NCBI GenBank assembly: GCA_023389055.1
Contig: JAEWFA010000010.1
Span: forward strand, 1 to 35,318
Origin: Pseudomonadota bacterium
GTDB lineage: Bacteria > Pseudomonadota > Gammaproteobacteria > Burkholderiales > Burkholderiaceae_E
DNA: 35,318 nt
Direction of reading: 5' to 3'
Shown here one piece after another: positions 24,613 through 32,488 of this stretch (positions are counted from its first letter, which is position 1; each line of letters begins with the position of its first letter). Below the pieces are notes generated by a model. That model had not been told where the DNA came from and ran no database searches. It saw only the letters and a list, made by a program, of their open reading frames with translations. The position numbers and the translations under genes are program-made.

Positions 24613-25514
24613 CAGGACGTCTCCAGTTTCGAGAGGGGCGTGGGGGAAGCCGGCCGCGCGCGCGAGGGCGCGGCCGGAATGTCGGAAGCGAGGGCGCGCT
24701 GCGGGCGGACGAGCCCGCCGGCTGCGCCGAGAAGAAAGCGCCGCCAGATCGAGTGACCGACGCCGTCGAAGCGCCGCACGGCATCGACGAACGCACGGCG
24801 GGCAGCGACGTCGACCAGGGGCTCGGGCAGCAGCGGATCGAAGACGAGCTGTCGGATCGCGTCGTTGCCGAGCATGAACGACTCGCGCGCCGCCGCCTCG
24901 ATCGGCAGCGAAGGCGCGCCGGACGACCAGCGCGAGAGCCAATCCTCGAGCACCACCCGCGTGTCGCGGTAGCCGCGATCGAGCGCCGCGACGTCCCACA
25001 GACGCTCCGCGCGGCGTCGGCGCTCGTCGTCGAGCGAATGCGCGACGAACACGGCCGCCTCCGATCCCAGGCCCAGCCGCGCAAGCCGCTCACGCACCGC
25101 CTCGACGCCGCCGGCAAGATTGTCCGGCCGGACGAAGAGTCCGCCGTCGAGTTCGCGCAGCCCGAGCAGCCCGAGCGCACGTTCGCGCGCACGTCGCAAG
25201 GCGCGATCGCTTCGGGGCAGCGCGCCGACGTGCACCGCCACCCAGCCGCCGTCCCAGTCGCGAACCCGACGCTCGACGTCCCGCCAGCTGGCGACGTCGC
25301 CGGCGAGCCCCTCGGCCTTGGGGCCGAGCCGGTATTGCCCGCGCTCGATCGGCTCGATCATGCCGCTTGCCGCGAGCCTCGCGAGGGCGACCCGGACGTT
25401 GTTCTCGCGGATGCCGAAGAGCGCGCACGACGCGACGGCCTCCCGTGCCGAGAGCCGGCGGTGCGCGGTACCGAGCAGCAGGTTCAGCACGAGGTGGCGG
25501 GCTTCGGGTCTCAT
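24612..25514 (-). CDS. PaaX-family transcriptional regulator
   Basis: A 300-residue regulator resembling PaaX, the repressor of phenylacetate catabolism that responds to phenylacetyl-CoA. The N-terminal winged helix spans about 1-70 (SAREAVASCALFGIRENNVRVALARLAASGMIEPIERGQYRL in outline, with the typical GI..N.VR.AL.RL recognition helix); the central PaaX domain contains WDGGWVAVHV, LGLRELDGGLFVRPDNL and DDERRRRAERLWDV; the C-terminal domain includes WRRFLLG and a Pro-Ala-rich tail. No paa genes are nearby; the coupled acyl-CoA dehydrogenase suggests that a CoA thioester is the effector (inference). The ATG at 25514 lacks an SD and lies just past a good -10 box, suggesting a leaderless message. 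Confidence 0.88.
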   Translation of the reverse strand: MRPEARHLVLNLLLGTAHRRLSAREAVASCALFGIRENNVRVALARLAASGMIEPIERGQYRLGPKAEGLAGDVASWRDVERRVRDWDGGWVAVHVGALPRSDRALRRARERALGLLGLRELDGGLFVRPDNLAGGVEAVRERLARLGLGSEAAVFVAHSLDDERRRRAERLWDVAALDRGYRDTRVVLEDWLSRWSSGAPSLPIEAAARESFMLGNDAIRQLVFDPLLPEPLVDVAARRAFVDAVRRFDGVGHSIWRRFLLGAAGGLVRPQRALASDIPAAPSRARPASPTPLSKLETS

Positions 25515-25522
25515 GCGTTAAA

Positions 25523-25550
25523 ATTACACCGAACGTCTGCATCTGCACAA
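25523..25550 (-). promoter_or_regulatory. Promoter of the PaaX-family gene, probably leaderless
   Basis: On the minus strand TTGTGC (25550-25545) is followed after 16 bases by TGTAAT (25528-25523), a five-of-six -10 box. The expected start site is at about 25516, one or two bases before the ATG at 25514. Confidence 0.55.
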
Positions 25551-25594
25551 GCAAGTAATGTTCTATCGCTTCTCTTGAAAACCGGCGAACCACC

Positions 25595-25600
25595 TATACT
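25595..25600 (+). promoter_or_regulatory. Candidate -10 box of ssrA
   Basis: TATACT, five of six consensus bases, lies 45 bases before the mature tmRNA 5' end, leaving a short precursor leader for RNase P to remove. TTGAAA at 25575-25580 is a possible -35 box, but the 14-base spacing is short. Confidence 0.45.
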
Positions 25601-25645
25601 TGCGAGGTGCGCGAAGTCGTCGCGCAGTGTTGCCAGATACCGAAT

Positions 25646-26010
25646 TCGGGGCCGACCAGGTTTCGACGTGGGTAGCGAAGCGGCACAGGGCATGCCGAGG
25701 CGCCTTTTCCTCGTAAATCCATTGGCAAAACCACAAACGCCAACGACGAGCGTTTCGCACTGGCCGCTTAAGGCCTGAGCCGCTGCACCGGGTCGCCGAC
25801 AGCCCGGGTTCCGCAAGGAACTGCAGTGTCATTCATGTCGGCTCGTGCCGCATCGGGCTACTTGATGCGGAGCTAAAACCAAGGTGGCTGGGTGCAGGTC
25901 GGCCTGTCGATCGGCTAAGCCTGCACTGAGACTCAAATAGATCGACTACGCATGTAGAACTGGTCGTAGAGGACTTGCGGACGCGGGTTCGATTCCCGCC
26001 GGCTCCACCA
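25646..26010 (+). ncRNA. ssrA: tmRNA
   Basis: Transfer-messenger RNA rescues stalled ribosomes and tags the unfinished protein for proteolysis, working with SmpB. The 5' end GGGGCCGACC pairs with the 3' end CGGCTCC, leaving discriminator A and an encoded CCA at 26008-26010, a one-piece tmRNA of 365 nt. The T-arm GGGTTCGATTCCCGCC lies just before the 3' acceptor strand, and TTTCGAC in the 5' D-like region is typical. The resume codon is GCC at 25739 and the tag reads ANDERFALAA, stop TAA at 25769-25771, the standard betaproteobacterial tag with the LAA degron. Termini are set by the acceptor-stem pairing and are sure to within a base or two. Confidence 0.97.
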
Positions 26011-26018
26011 TCTGACGA

Positions 26019-26050
26019 GGGCCCGGATGATCTCCGGGCCCTTTCTTTTT
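26019..26050 (+). terminator. Rho-independent terminator of ssrA
   Basis: A perfect nine-pair stem GGGCCCGGA/TCCGGGCCC with a five-base loop is followed by TTTCTTTTT, eight bases downstream of the tmRNA CCA end. Confidence 0.95.
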
Positions 26051-26070
26051 GGGGGCATCGCTTCGGCTAC

Positions 26071-26098
26071 TTGCTCTACCATGAAATATCAAGATAAA
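26071..26098 (+). promoter_or_regulatory. Candidate promoter of the M23 peptidase gene
   Basis: TTGCTC (26071-26076) and GATAAA (26093-26098) are separated by 16 bases, in an unusually AT-rich patch after the ssrA terminator. A start near 26105 would exclude the in-frame ATGs at 26027 and 26081 as start codons. Confidence 0.4.
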
Positions 26099-26158
26099 TC
26101 GTGGAAAGCGTCATGGCCAGTGCCGTCCTCAAACAAGCATGAGCGAGGGTTGAAAGAA

Positions 26159-26998
26159 GTGCAGCGATTCCTGTATGGCGTTGGGTGCGCGATCCTGGTG
26201 GCCGCCGCGAGCGTCCCGGCGGCTGAACTGCCGCAGCAGCGCGCCGTTCCCGGGGGCGTCGCATTGATCGACTTGGGTCCGTCCACGCAAGCCCCCGCCG
26301 TGCGCTTCGGCAAGGAACCCGTGCTGGTGGTCGGCGACGCGGACGGATGGACTGCGGTCGTCGGGATCGCGCTGAAGACCGACCCCGGCCCCGCCTACCT
26401 GACCGTGCGTCGCGCGGAAGCGGGAGAGGCGCGCGTACCGTTCACGATCGAAACGGCGCACTACGCCGAGCAGCACCTGAAGGTGCCGCAAGGCAAGGTC
26501 GACCTGTCGAAGGAAGATCTCGAACGCTACGAGCGCGAACGCGTGCATCTGGCACAGGTGGCAGGGACGCATAGCGCAGTGCTGCCCGTTTCGATGCAGT
26601 TCGCACAGCCGACGCCGGGGCCACGCTCGAGCTCGTTCGGCCTGCGCCGCTTCTTCAACGGCCAGCCGCGCAATCCGCACAGCGGAATGGACATCGCAGC
26701 CGCCGAAGGTACGCCGGTCGTGGCCTCCGCGTCGGGGCGCGTGATCGACACCGGGGATTATTTCTTCAACGGAAAGACCGTCTGGATCGACCATGGCAGC
26801 GGGCTGCTGACGATGTATTGCCACCTCAGCGCGATCGACGTAAAGGCGGGCGATGCCGTCGTCTCGGGCGACAGGATCGGCGCCGTCGGCGCCACGGGCC
26901 GGGTGACGGGTGCGCATCTGCACTGGTCGGTGAGCCTGAATCGGGCGATGGTCGATCCGGCGCTGTTCCTCGACGGCGCGCCGCAGGAATCCCCTTGA
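26159..26998 (+). CDS. Exported M23-family (LytM-type) peptidase
   Basis: A zinc metallopeptidase that would cut peptidoglycan cross-bridges or stems in the periplasm. With the GTG start at 26159 the protein has 279 residues: a signal peptide (about 1-22, hydrophobic GVGCAILVAAASV, cleavage after PAA), an N-terminal beta-rich domain (about 25-140) and a LytM domain (about 155-272). The metal and catalytic residues are all present: His174 and Asp178 in HSGMD, His222 in YCHL, and His253/His255 in HLHW, so it should be active rather than an EnvC/NlpD-like activator. I prefer GTG because it places the signal peptide at the N-terminus; ATGs at 26081 and 26027 are in frame, but the latter lies in the ssrA terminator. 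Confidence 0.87.
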   Translation: MQRFLYGVGCAILVAAASVPAAELPQQRAVPGGVALIDLGPSTQAPAVRFGKEPVLVVGDADGWTAVVGIALKTDPGPAYLTVRRAEAGEARVPFTIETAHYAEQHLKVPQGKVDLSKEDLERYERERVHLAQVAGTHSAVLPVSMQFAQPTPGPRSSSFGLRRFFNGQPRNPHSGMDIAAAEGTPVVASASGRVIDTGDYFFNGKTVWIDHGSGLLTMYCHLSAIDVKAGDAVVSGDRIGAVGATGRVTGAHLHWSVSLNRAMVDPALFLDGAPQESP

Positions 26999-27063
26999 CG
27001 GCGACGCCAACGGTGAAAGTCGGAACTCGGTACAGGACTACGCGCCTGCGCTGATCGAGATCC

Positions 27064-28263
27064 GTGCGTCGATCGGTCTCTACACCCGATATCCGGATCA
27101 CGATCCCCGCCGGGGTCTGGACGCTGGGCTTCGTCAGCCTGCTGATGGACATCTCGTCGGAGATGATCCACAGCCTGCTGCCGCTCTTTCTCGTCACGAC
27201 GCTCGGCGCGGGCGCCTTCGCCGTCGGACTCATCGAGGGCATCGCCGAATCGACGGCGCTGATCGTCAAGGTCTTCTCGGGCGCACTGAGCGACTACCTC
27301 GGCCGGCGCAAGGGTCTCGCCGTTCTCGGCTACGCATTGGGCGCGGTGACGAAGCCATTGTTCGCGATTGCATCGGGTTCCGGCCTCGTGCTCACCGCGC
27401 GTTTCGTCGACCGCATCGGCAAGGGAATCCGCGGCGCGCCGCGTGACGCGCTCGTCGCCGACCTCTCCCCGCCCGAGGTGCGCGGCGCCGCATTCGGCCT
27501 GCGCCAGTCGCTGGACACCGTCGGCGCGTTCGTCGGTCCGCTGCTTGCGACGGGGTTGATGCTGTTGTGGGCGGACGATTTCCGTGCGGTGTTCTGGGTC
27601 GCGGTCGTGCCGGCGGCGCTCGCCGTGCTGCTGCTCGTGGTCGGCGTTGACGAACCGCCTCCGCAGCATTCCGGGCGCCGATCCAACCCGATCCGTCGCG
27701 CCAGCCTCGCTCGACTGGGCGCCGGCTACTGGTGGATCGTCGTGATCGGCGCGGTATTCACGCTCGCGCGCTTCAGCGAGGCATTTCTCGTGCTGCGGGC
27801 GCAACAGGCGGGCATCGCGATCGCACTCGTGCCGATGGTGATGGTCGCCATGAACGTCGTGTACTCGCTCACCGCGTACCCGTTCGGAATGCTCGCGGAT
27901 CGAACCGATCATCGCGCGCTGCTCGGCTGGGGCGTCGTCGTGCTGTTCGCCGCCGACGTGGTACTGGCACTCGATCCCGGAGTGTCCAGCGTGCTCGTCG
28001 GCGTGGCGCTCTGGGGCGTACACATGGGGATGACGCAGGGGCTTCTCGCAACGATGATCGCGGCGGTCGCTCCGGCCGATCTGCGCGGAACGGCGTTCGG
28101 ATTCTTCAATCTGGTCAGCGGCATCGCGATGCTCGTCGCGAGCGTGCTCGCCGGTTTCGTCTGGGAACGCTGGGGGGCCGAATACACTTTCCATGTCGGC
28201 GCGGTCTTCTGCGTCGTAGCCGTCGTGCTTCTGGCTCGCGGGCGTGCCGCGACAAGGCGATGA
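27064..28263 (+). CDS. Major facilitator superfamily transporter
   Basis: A 399-residue inner membrane transporter with about twelve hydrophobic segments. The loop between helices 2 and 3 has the MFS motif GALSDYLGRRKG (73-84) and the equivalent loop in the second half reads GMLADRTDHR. A conserved DRIGKGIRGAPRDALVAD stretch and FGLRQSLDTVGAFVGPLLA are typical of a widespread proton-coupled efflux-like group, but the substrate is unknown. The start is a GTG at 27064 with GAGA upstream; no nearer ATG keeps the first helix. Its stop overlaps the ATG of the cytochrome gene (ATGA), so the two are co-translated. The 65-base gap from the peptidase gene shows no terminator. Confidence 0.88.
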   Translation: MRRSVSTPDIRITIPAGVWTLGFVSLLMDISSEMIHSLLPLFLVTTLGAGAFAVGLIEGIAESTALIVKVFSGALSDYLGRRKGLAVLGYALGAVTKPLFAIASGSGLVLTARFVDRIGKGIRGAPRDALVADLSPPEVRGAAFGLRQSLDTVGAFVGPLLATGLMLLWADDFRAVFWVAVVPAALAVLLLVVGVDEPPPQHSGRRSNPIRRASLARLGAGYWWIVVIGAVFTLARFSEAFLVLRAQQAGIAIALVPMVMVAMNVVYSLTAYPFGMLADRTDHRALLGWGVVVLFAADVVLALDPGVSSVLVGVALWGVHMGMTQGLLATMIAAVAPADLRGTAFGFFNLVSGIAMLVASVLAGFVWERWGAEYTFHVGAVFCVVAVVLLARGRAATRR

Positions 28264-30149
28264 AGCGCGCCTTGGCGAAGCTCGCATCGCTTTCGGCGCT
28301 GCTCGCCTGCGTGACGACGGCGCGAGCGGCACCCGTGCACACCGTGCCCGACACCGTCGAGCAGCGACTGCAGGCGTGCGTCGCCTGCCACGGCGACGAA
28401 GGCCGCGCGACGCCGGACGGCTTCCTGCCGCGAATCGCCGGCAAGCCGGCCGGCTATCTGCACGAGCAACTGCGCAACTTCCGCGAAGGCCGGCGCAGGA
28501 ACGCCGCGATGAGCCGGCTGCTCGCGCCGCTTTCCGATGCGTACCTGCAGGAGATTGCCGCGTACTTCGCTTCGCTCGATCTGCCGTACGCGCCGCCGCA
28601 ATCGAGTGCGTTGCCGGCAGCGGCGCTTGCCCACGGCGAGGCGCTGGTACGCCGCGGCGACGCGTCGCGCGAGCTTGCCGCGTGCGCTGCCTGCCACGGC
28701 GAGCGGCTCACCGGCGTTCGCCCGAACGTTCCGGGCATTCTCGGACTTTCGCGTGACTACCTCGCAAGCCAGTTGGGCGCCTGGAAGAACGGCCTGCGCC
28801 ACGCGAGGACGCCCGACTGCATGGCAACCATCGCCCGGCGGCTGACGCCGGTCGACGTGAGCGCGATCGCGAACTGGCTGGCCTCGCGCCCGGTGCCGCG
28901 CGATGCGCATCCGGCGCCATCGTTCCCCGACCCGCCGCCGCTGAACTGCGGAAGCATCGCGCAGGCCTCGGCCGACGTCGAAGTGGCCGCGACGACTGCC
29001 GCAGCGCCGGCGCAGGCCGCGATAGCGCGCGGCGCCTATCTCGCTCGCATCGGAAACTGCCGCGCCTGCCACACCGAACCCGGCGCCCCGGACTACGCAG
29101 GCGGCCGCGCGATCGAAACCCCGTTCGGCACGGTCTACGGCACGAACCTCACGCCCGATCGTGAGACGGGAATCGGCGACTGGTCACCCGACGACTTCTG
29201 GAACGCACTGCACGAAGGACGCGCGAAGGACGGTCGAGCGCTCTATCCGGCCTTTCCGTATCCGTACTTCACGCTCGTCACGCGCGAGGACTCCGACGCG
29301 ATCTACGCTTTCCTGCGCAGCCTCGCCGCCGTAACCCGGCCGAACCGGCCGCACGCGCTGCGGTTCCCGTACAACCGGCAGGCGTCGCTCGCCGTCTGGC
29401 GCGCGCTGTCGTTCGAGCGCGCACGCTTCGACCCCGACCCGCAGCGCTCCATCGAGTGGAACCGGGGCGCCTACCTGGTGCGGGGACTGGGACACTGCGG
29501 CGCCTGTCATTCGCCGCGCGATTTCCTCGGGGCCGCGGTGAACTCGACCGAGCTGGCCGGTTCGGCGTTGCCCGCCGGCGAGTGGTACGCGCCGTCGCTC
29601 ACCGATCCGTCGCAGGCCGGCGTCGGCACGTGGAGCATCGACGAAATTGCCGCCCTTCTCGCCAGCGGCCGCTCCGCGCACGCGAGCACGCTAGGGCCGA
29701 TGGCCGAAATCGTCTTCGACAGCCTGCAGTTCGCGAGCGACGCCGACGTGCGCGCGATTGCCGTGTTCCTGCGCTCGCTGCCGCAGGAAACCGGCTCCGT
29801 GCCCGCGCCCACCGCGCCCGATTCCGCGACGATGCAACGCGGGCGCTCGCTCTACGACGATCGGTGTGCCGATTGCCACGGCGACGAAGGCCAAGGCGCG
29901 ATCGGCGCGGTGCCGGCGCTGGCGGGCAACCGGGCAGTCACGATGCGTTCGGCCACGAACCTGATCCGAATCGTGCTCGACGGCGGCTTCCCCCCTGCGA
30001 CGGCCGGCAATCCGCGGCCGTACGGCATGGCGCCCTTTGCGCAAACGCTCGGCGACGAGGAGATCGCGGCACTTGCCACCTGGGTGCGCAACGCATGGGG
30101 CAGCCATGCGGGCGCAGTCAGCGTGATCGAGGTGCTTCGCCATCGCTGA
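28260..30149 (+). CDS. Five-haem c-type cytochrome (c4-like plus alcohol/aldehyde dehydrogenase-subunit-like)
   Basis: A 629-residue exported electron carrier with a signal peptide (about 1-23, cleavage near ARA-APV). Five CXXCH haem c sites are visible: residues 40-44, 142-146, 267-271, 413-417 and 536-540. The first two lie in a cytochrome c4-like diheme part (CVACHGDEGR, then CAACHGERLTG, each followed by a LPRIAG or VPGILG loop). The last three, with GRAIETPFGTVYGTNLTPD and GACHSPRDFLGA, match the triheme cytochrome subunit of membrane gluconate, alcohol or aldehyde dehydrogenases. No partner dehydrogenase gene lies beside it. Start ATG overlaps the MFS stop. The fusion of both types in one chain is unusual and is discussed as a finding. 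Confidence 0.9.
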   Translation: MKRALAKLASLSALLACVTTARAAPVHTVPDTVEQRLQACVACHGDEGRATPDGFLPRIAGKPAGYLHEQLRNFREGRRRNAAMSRLLAPLSDAYLQEIAAYFASLDLPYAPPQSSALPAAALAHGEALVRRGDASRELAACAACHGERLTGVRPNVPGILGLSRDYLASQLGAWKNGLRHARTPDCMATIARRLTPVDVSAIANWLASRPVPRDAHPAPSFPDPPPLNCGSIAQASADVEVAATTAAAPAQAAIARGAYLARIGNCRACHTEPGAPDYAGGRAIETPFGTVYGTNLTPDRETGIGDWSPDDFWNALHEGRAKDGRALYPAFPYPYFTLVTREDSDAIYAFLRSLAAVTRPNRPHALRFPYNRQASLAVWRALSFERARFDPDPQRSIEWNRGAYLVRGLGHCGACHSPRDFLGAAVNSTELAGSALPAGEWYAPSLTDPSQAGVGTWSIDEIAALLASGRSAHASTLGPMAEIVFDSLQFASDADVRAIAVFLRSLPQETGSVPAPTAPDSATMQRGRSLYDDRCADCHGDEGQGAIGAVPALAGNRAVTMRSATNLIRIVLDGGFPPATAGNPRPYGMAPFAQTLGDEEIAALATWVRNAWGSHAGAVSVIEVLRHR

Positions 30150-30199
30150 GGGCGCGCTGCGCCGGCCGCCCGGCGACGGCGACGTCGATGCCCCGAGCG

Positions 30200-30205
30200 C
30201 ATAAT
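30200..30205 (+). promoter_or_regulatory. Candidate -10 box of ddh
   Basis: CATAAT (five of six consensus) lies 38 bases before the ddh start codon in the 93-base gap after the cytochrome gene. No -35 hexamer is clear. Confidence 0.35.
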
Positions 30206-30242
30206 CACCGCCTCGCGAAAACACGTAACGCGCAGGAAGAAC

Positions 30243-31229
30243 GTGAACGAACGAATCAGGATCGGCATCGCCGGCTACGGAAACCTCGGTCGCGGTGTCG
30301 AAGCGGCGATCGCACAGAATCCCGACATGGAACTCGTCGGCATCTTCACGCGGCGCGATCCCGAGTCGGTGCGCCCGCTGTCCGAAAAGGTTCCGGTGCA
30401 CCGGCTCGATCGCATCGACGCTTTCGCCGATCGCATCGACGTGCTCGTGCTGTGCGGCGGTTCGAAGTCCGACCTGCCCGAGCAGGGGCCCGCACTGGCC
30501 GCACGCTTCAACACGGTGGACAGCTTCGACACGCACGCGCGCATCCCGGAATACTTCGACTCGGTCGATTCGGCCGCGCGCGCAAACGGCAGGATCGCGA
30601 TCATCGCGGTCGGCTGGGATCCGGGCCTGTTCTCGCTCGCAAGGGCGTACGGCGAATCGGTGCTCGCGCAAGGGGCGACGTACACGTTCTGGGGACGCGG
30701 CCTGAGCCAGGGGCATTCCGATGCAATCCGCCGCGTGCCCGGCGTGCGCGCCGGCGTGCAGTACACGGTACCCGTGCCCGAGGCGATCGAGCGCGTACGC
30801 CGCGGCGAGAACCCCGCCCTTTCGACGCGCGAGAAACACACGCGCGAATGCTGGGTGGTGCTCGACGAAGGCGCCGATGCGCGCGCCGTCGAACACGCGA
30901 TCCGCACGATGCCCGACTACTTCGCCGACTACGACACGACCGTGCATTTCATCGACGAGCAGACGCTGCGCTGCGAGCACTCGGCGATGCCGCACGGCGG
31001 TTTCGTCATTCGCACCGGCACGACGGGCGAGAACACCCCGCAGGTGGTCGAGTTCTCGCTGAAGCTCGACAGCAACCCCGAATTCACCGCCAGCGTGCTG
31101 GTGTCCTATGCGCGGGCAGCGTCGCGCCTCGCGCGGCGGGGCGAGACCGGGGCGTGCACGGTGCTCGACATCGCACCCGGATTGCTGTCGCCCAGGAGCG
31201 CCGCAGCGCTTCGCGCCGAGCTTCTCTGA
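30243..31229 (+). CDS. ddh: meso-Diaminopimelate D-dehydrogenase
   Basis: Ddh reversibly makes meso-diaminopimelate from tetrahydrodipicolinate, ammonia and NADPH in one step, giving lysine and peptidoglycan precursors. The 328-residue protein begins with the Rossmann motif GIAGYGNLGRGV and closely tracks the Corynebacterium enzyme through PDMELVGIFTRRDP, VGWDPGLFS, TFWGRGLSQGHSDAIRRVPG, IRTMPDYFADY, MPHGGFVI and the C-terminal GACTVLDIAPGLLSP. These include the substrate-contacting residues, so an active enzyme is expected. The GTG at 30243 has AGGAAGA just upstream. It stands alone rather than in a dap operon; the thioredoxin gene follows after 45 bases. Confidence 0.94.
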   Translation: MNERIRIGIAGYGNLGRGVEAAIAQNPDMELVGIFTRRDPESVRPLSEKVPVHRLDRIDAFADRIDVLVLCGGSKSDLPEQGPALAARFNTVDSFDTHARIPEYFDSVDSAARANGRIAIIAVGWDPGLFSLARAYGESVLAQGATYTFWGRGLSQGHSDAIRRVPGVRAGVQYTVPVPEAIERVRRGENPALSTREKHTRECWVVLDEGADARAVEHAIRTMPDYFADYDTTVHFIDEQTLRCEHSAMPHGGFVIRTGTTGENTPQVVEFSLKLDSNPEFTASVLVSYARAASRLARRGETGACTVLDIAPGLLSPRSAAALRAELL

Positions 31230-31274
31230 CCGCTCGGCAGGCAGTCGGGGAACCGCGCTTGCAGGAGGCAGCCG

Positions 31275-31607
31275 ATGGCGATGAACCGCGATTATGCCGA
31301 GCGCGAACCGTCGCGCGACGAAATCGACGCGTTGCCCGGCGCAACGCTCGTCGAGTTCGGGACGCCGTGGTGCGGCCACTGCAGCCGCACTCAACCAATG
31401 CTCGAAAAGGCGCTGGCCGATCGTGGCGACGTTCGTCACCTGAAGATCGAGGATGGCCCGGGGCGTCGCCTCGGGCGCTCGTTCGGCGTGAAGCTCTGGC
31501 CCACGCTGGTCTTCCTGAACGACGGTCGCGAAGTGGCCCGCCTCGTGCGTCCGCACCGGACGGACGCGATCGTCGAGGCGCTCGATCGGCAACGCGAGGC
31601 CGGCTGA
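31275..31607 (+). CDS. Thioredoxin-family protein
   Basis: A 110-residue cytoplasmic thioredoxin-fold protein: EFGTPWCGHCSRTQPML carries the redox pair Cys33/Cys36 as WCGHC, and the cis-proline is Pro76 in LWPTLVFL. The active site WCGHC rather than WCGPC is more oxidising-leaning, as in disulphide isomerases. No signal peptide is present. A strong AGGAGG lies six bases before the ATG at 31275; a second ATG two codons later is less well placed. It follows ddh in the same direction and faces the convergent CBS gene across a long hairpin. Its partner is unknown. Confidence 0.92.
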   Translation: MAMNRDYAEREPSRDEIDALPGATLVEFGTPWCGHCSRTQPMLEKALADRGDVRHLKIEDGPGRRLGRSFGVKLWPTLVFLNDGREVARLVRPHRTDAIVEALDRQREAG

Positions 31608-31629
31608 AACGGCCACTCGCCCCGATTCC

Positions 31630-31669
31630 GCAGGCACCGTGGCCCGGCGTCGCGGGCCTCGGTTCCTGC
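31630..31669. terminator. Bidirectional hairpin between convergent genes
   Basis: A 17-pair stem with two mismatches (inner perfect part GGCCCG/CGGGCC) and a six-base loop fills the gap between the thioredoxin and CBS genes. It lacks a clear T-run, so it may act as a weak or 3'-end protecting terminator in both directions. Confidence 0.6.
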
Positions 31670-31679
31670 CGTAGCGCCT

Positions 31680-32087
31680 TCAGTTGCCGCGAGCCCGCAC
31701 GACCTCGATCAGCGCGTTCAGCGCATCGGTCAGCGTGAAGATTCCGAGAAACTTCCCATCCGCCTCGTGAACGAGGACGCTGCCGATCTTGCGGTCGGAC
31801 ATCGTGAACGCCACGTCGTCCAACGGCGTGTCGGCCTTCACCGAAACGGGGTCGGTAGACATGATGTCGGCCGCGAGCACCTGCAACTGGTGCGCGGTAC
31901 TCAGGCCCTGGGCGATCCGCAGGTCGCGGTCGCTGACGAGGCCGACGACGTCGGTGCCGCGCACGATCGGCAGGTGCCGCACGCCGTAGGTCGTCATCAG
32001 CGCGCGCAACTCGTCGATCGATGTTTTCTCGCTCGCGGTGACGGGGTTGGGGGTCGTGAATTCCTCGACCGGTTTCCTGAAGCTCAT
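31680..32087 (-). CDS. CBS-domain pair protein
   Basis: A 135-residue cytoplasmic protein consisting of two CBS domains (about 10-65 and 75-132). Typical strands are YGVRHLPIVRGTDVVGLVSDRDLR and RKIGSVLVHEADGKFLGIFTLTDAL in outline. Such stand-alone pairs bind adenine nucleotides and act as energy sensors or regulate partner proteins. No partner is fused or clearly adjacent; it lies about 200 bases behind the frameshifted frame that follows the sulfhydrylase gene. The ATG at 32087 has GGAGAG eight bases upstream. Confidence 0.9.
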   Translation of the reverse strand: MSFRKPVEEFTTPNPVTASEKTSIDELRALMTTYGVRHLPIVRGTDVVGLVSDRDLRIAQGLSTAHQLQVLAADIMSTDPVSVKADTPLDDVAFTMSDRKIGSVLVHEADGKFLGIFTLTDALNALIEVVRARGN

Positions 32088-32288
32088 CGTGCTCTCCGTG
32101 GGGCGACTTGCCTCGCCGGGCGGCCGGCAGGCGACGTTCTGGGTGATGCTCTCCTCGCCATTATCGCTTCCGCCACGGGTATGGCGATTGCGCCGACCCG
32201 TCGCCCGCAGGTGTGCCGCGGCTGCGCGCTGTGCCGGGGAACATTCTGACTACCGGCATCGTGCGCTTCTCCCGAGCCGTCGACGCGA

Positions 32289-32481
32289 TCACTCTCCGAG
32301 CAGGCGGTGCCGCCAGTCCTCGATGGTTCGCGTCTCGATGCGACGCTCGAACAGACGTCGCCACGACGGCACGAGCGGCAGGCGCAGTGCGAGGTCGAGA
32401 TCGGATCGCCGTGACGAAACGCTCGCCGAACGTCGTCGCCCGCCCCGTCAGCACGGCCCGAACGGTGCCAATGGCGCTCAT
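32289..32481 (-). pseudogene. Small frameshifted reading frame behind metY
   Basis: A frame starting with ATG at 32481, 7 bases after the metY stop and preceded by GAGGA, encodes MSAIGTVRAVLTGRATTFGE and continues to about 32405. From there high GC at third codon positions and protein-like sequence continue only in the next frame (SDLDLALRLPLVPSWRRL, then FERRIETRTIEDWRHRLLGE and a stop at 32289). Removing one base near 32404 joins them into a 63-residue protein I do not recognise. It may be a real gene hit by a frameshift, a sequencing error, or programmed frameshifting. The remaining 32088-32288 shows no gene; it may hold the CBS promoter, with TAATGG near 32159-32164 on the minus strand as a weak -10. 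Confidence 0.55.
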
Positions 32482-32488
32482 CGCGTCC

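Noticed and set aside
24753..25778. Plus-strand frame running through the PaaX gene into ssrA
   Set aside because: It is antisense to the regulator and its end lies within the tmRNA, covering part of the tag region by chance.
25981..26010. tRNA gene suggested by GGGTTCGATTCCCGCC and the CCA end
   Set aside because: The T-arm and acceptor belong to the tmRNA; the 5' acceptor strand is at 25646 and no anticodon arm is present.
26027..26158. Longer start of the M23 peptidase at ATG 26027 or 26081
   Set aside because: The first lies in the ssrA terminator and both precede the likely promoter start; they would bury the signal peptide internally.
32161..32481. 106-codon minus-strand frame taken as one gene
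   Set aside because: Only the first 25 or so codons have coding bias; beyond that the bias and protein-like sequence move to the neighbouring frame, which ends at 32289.
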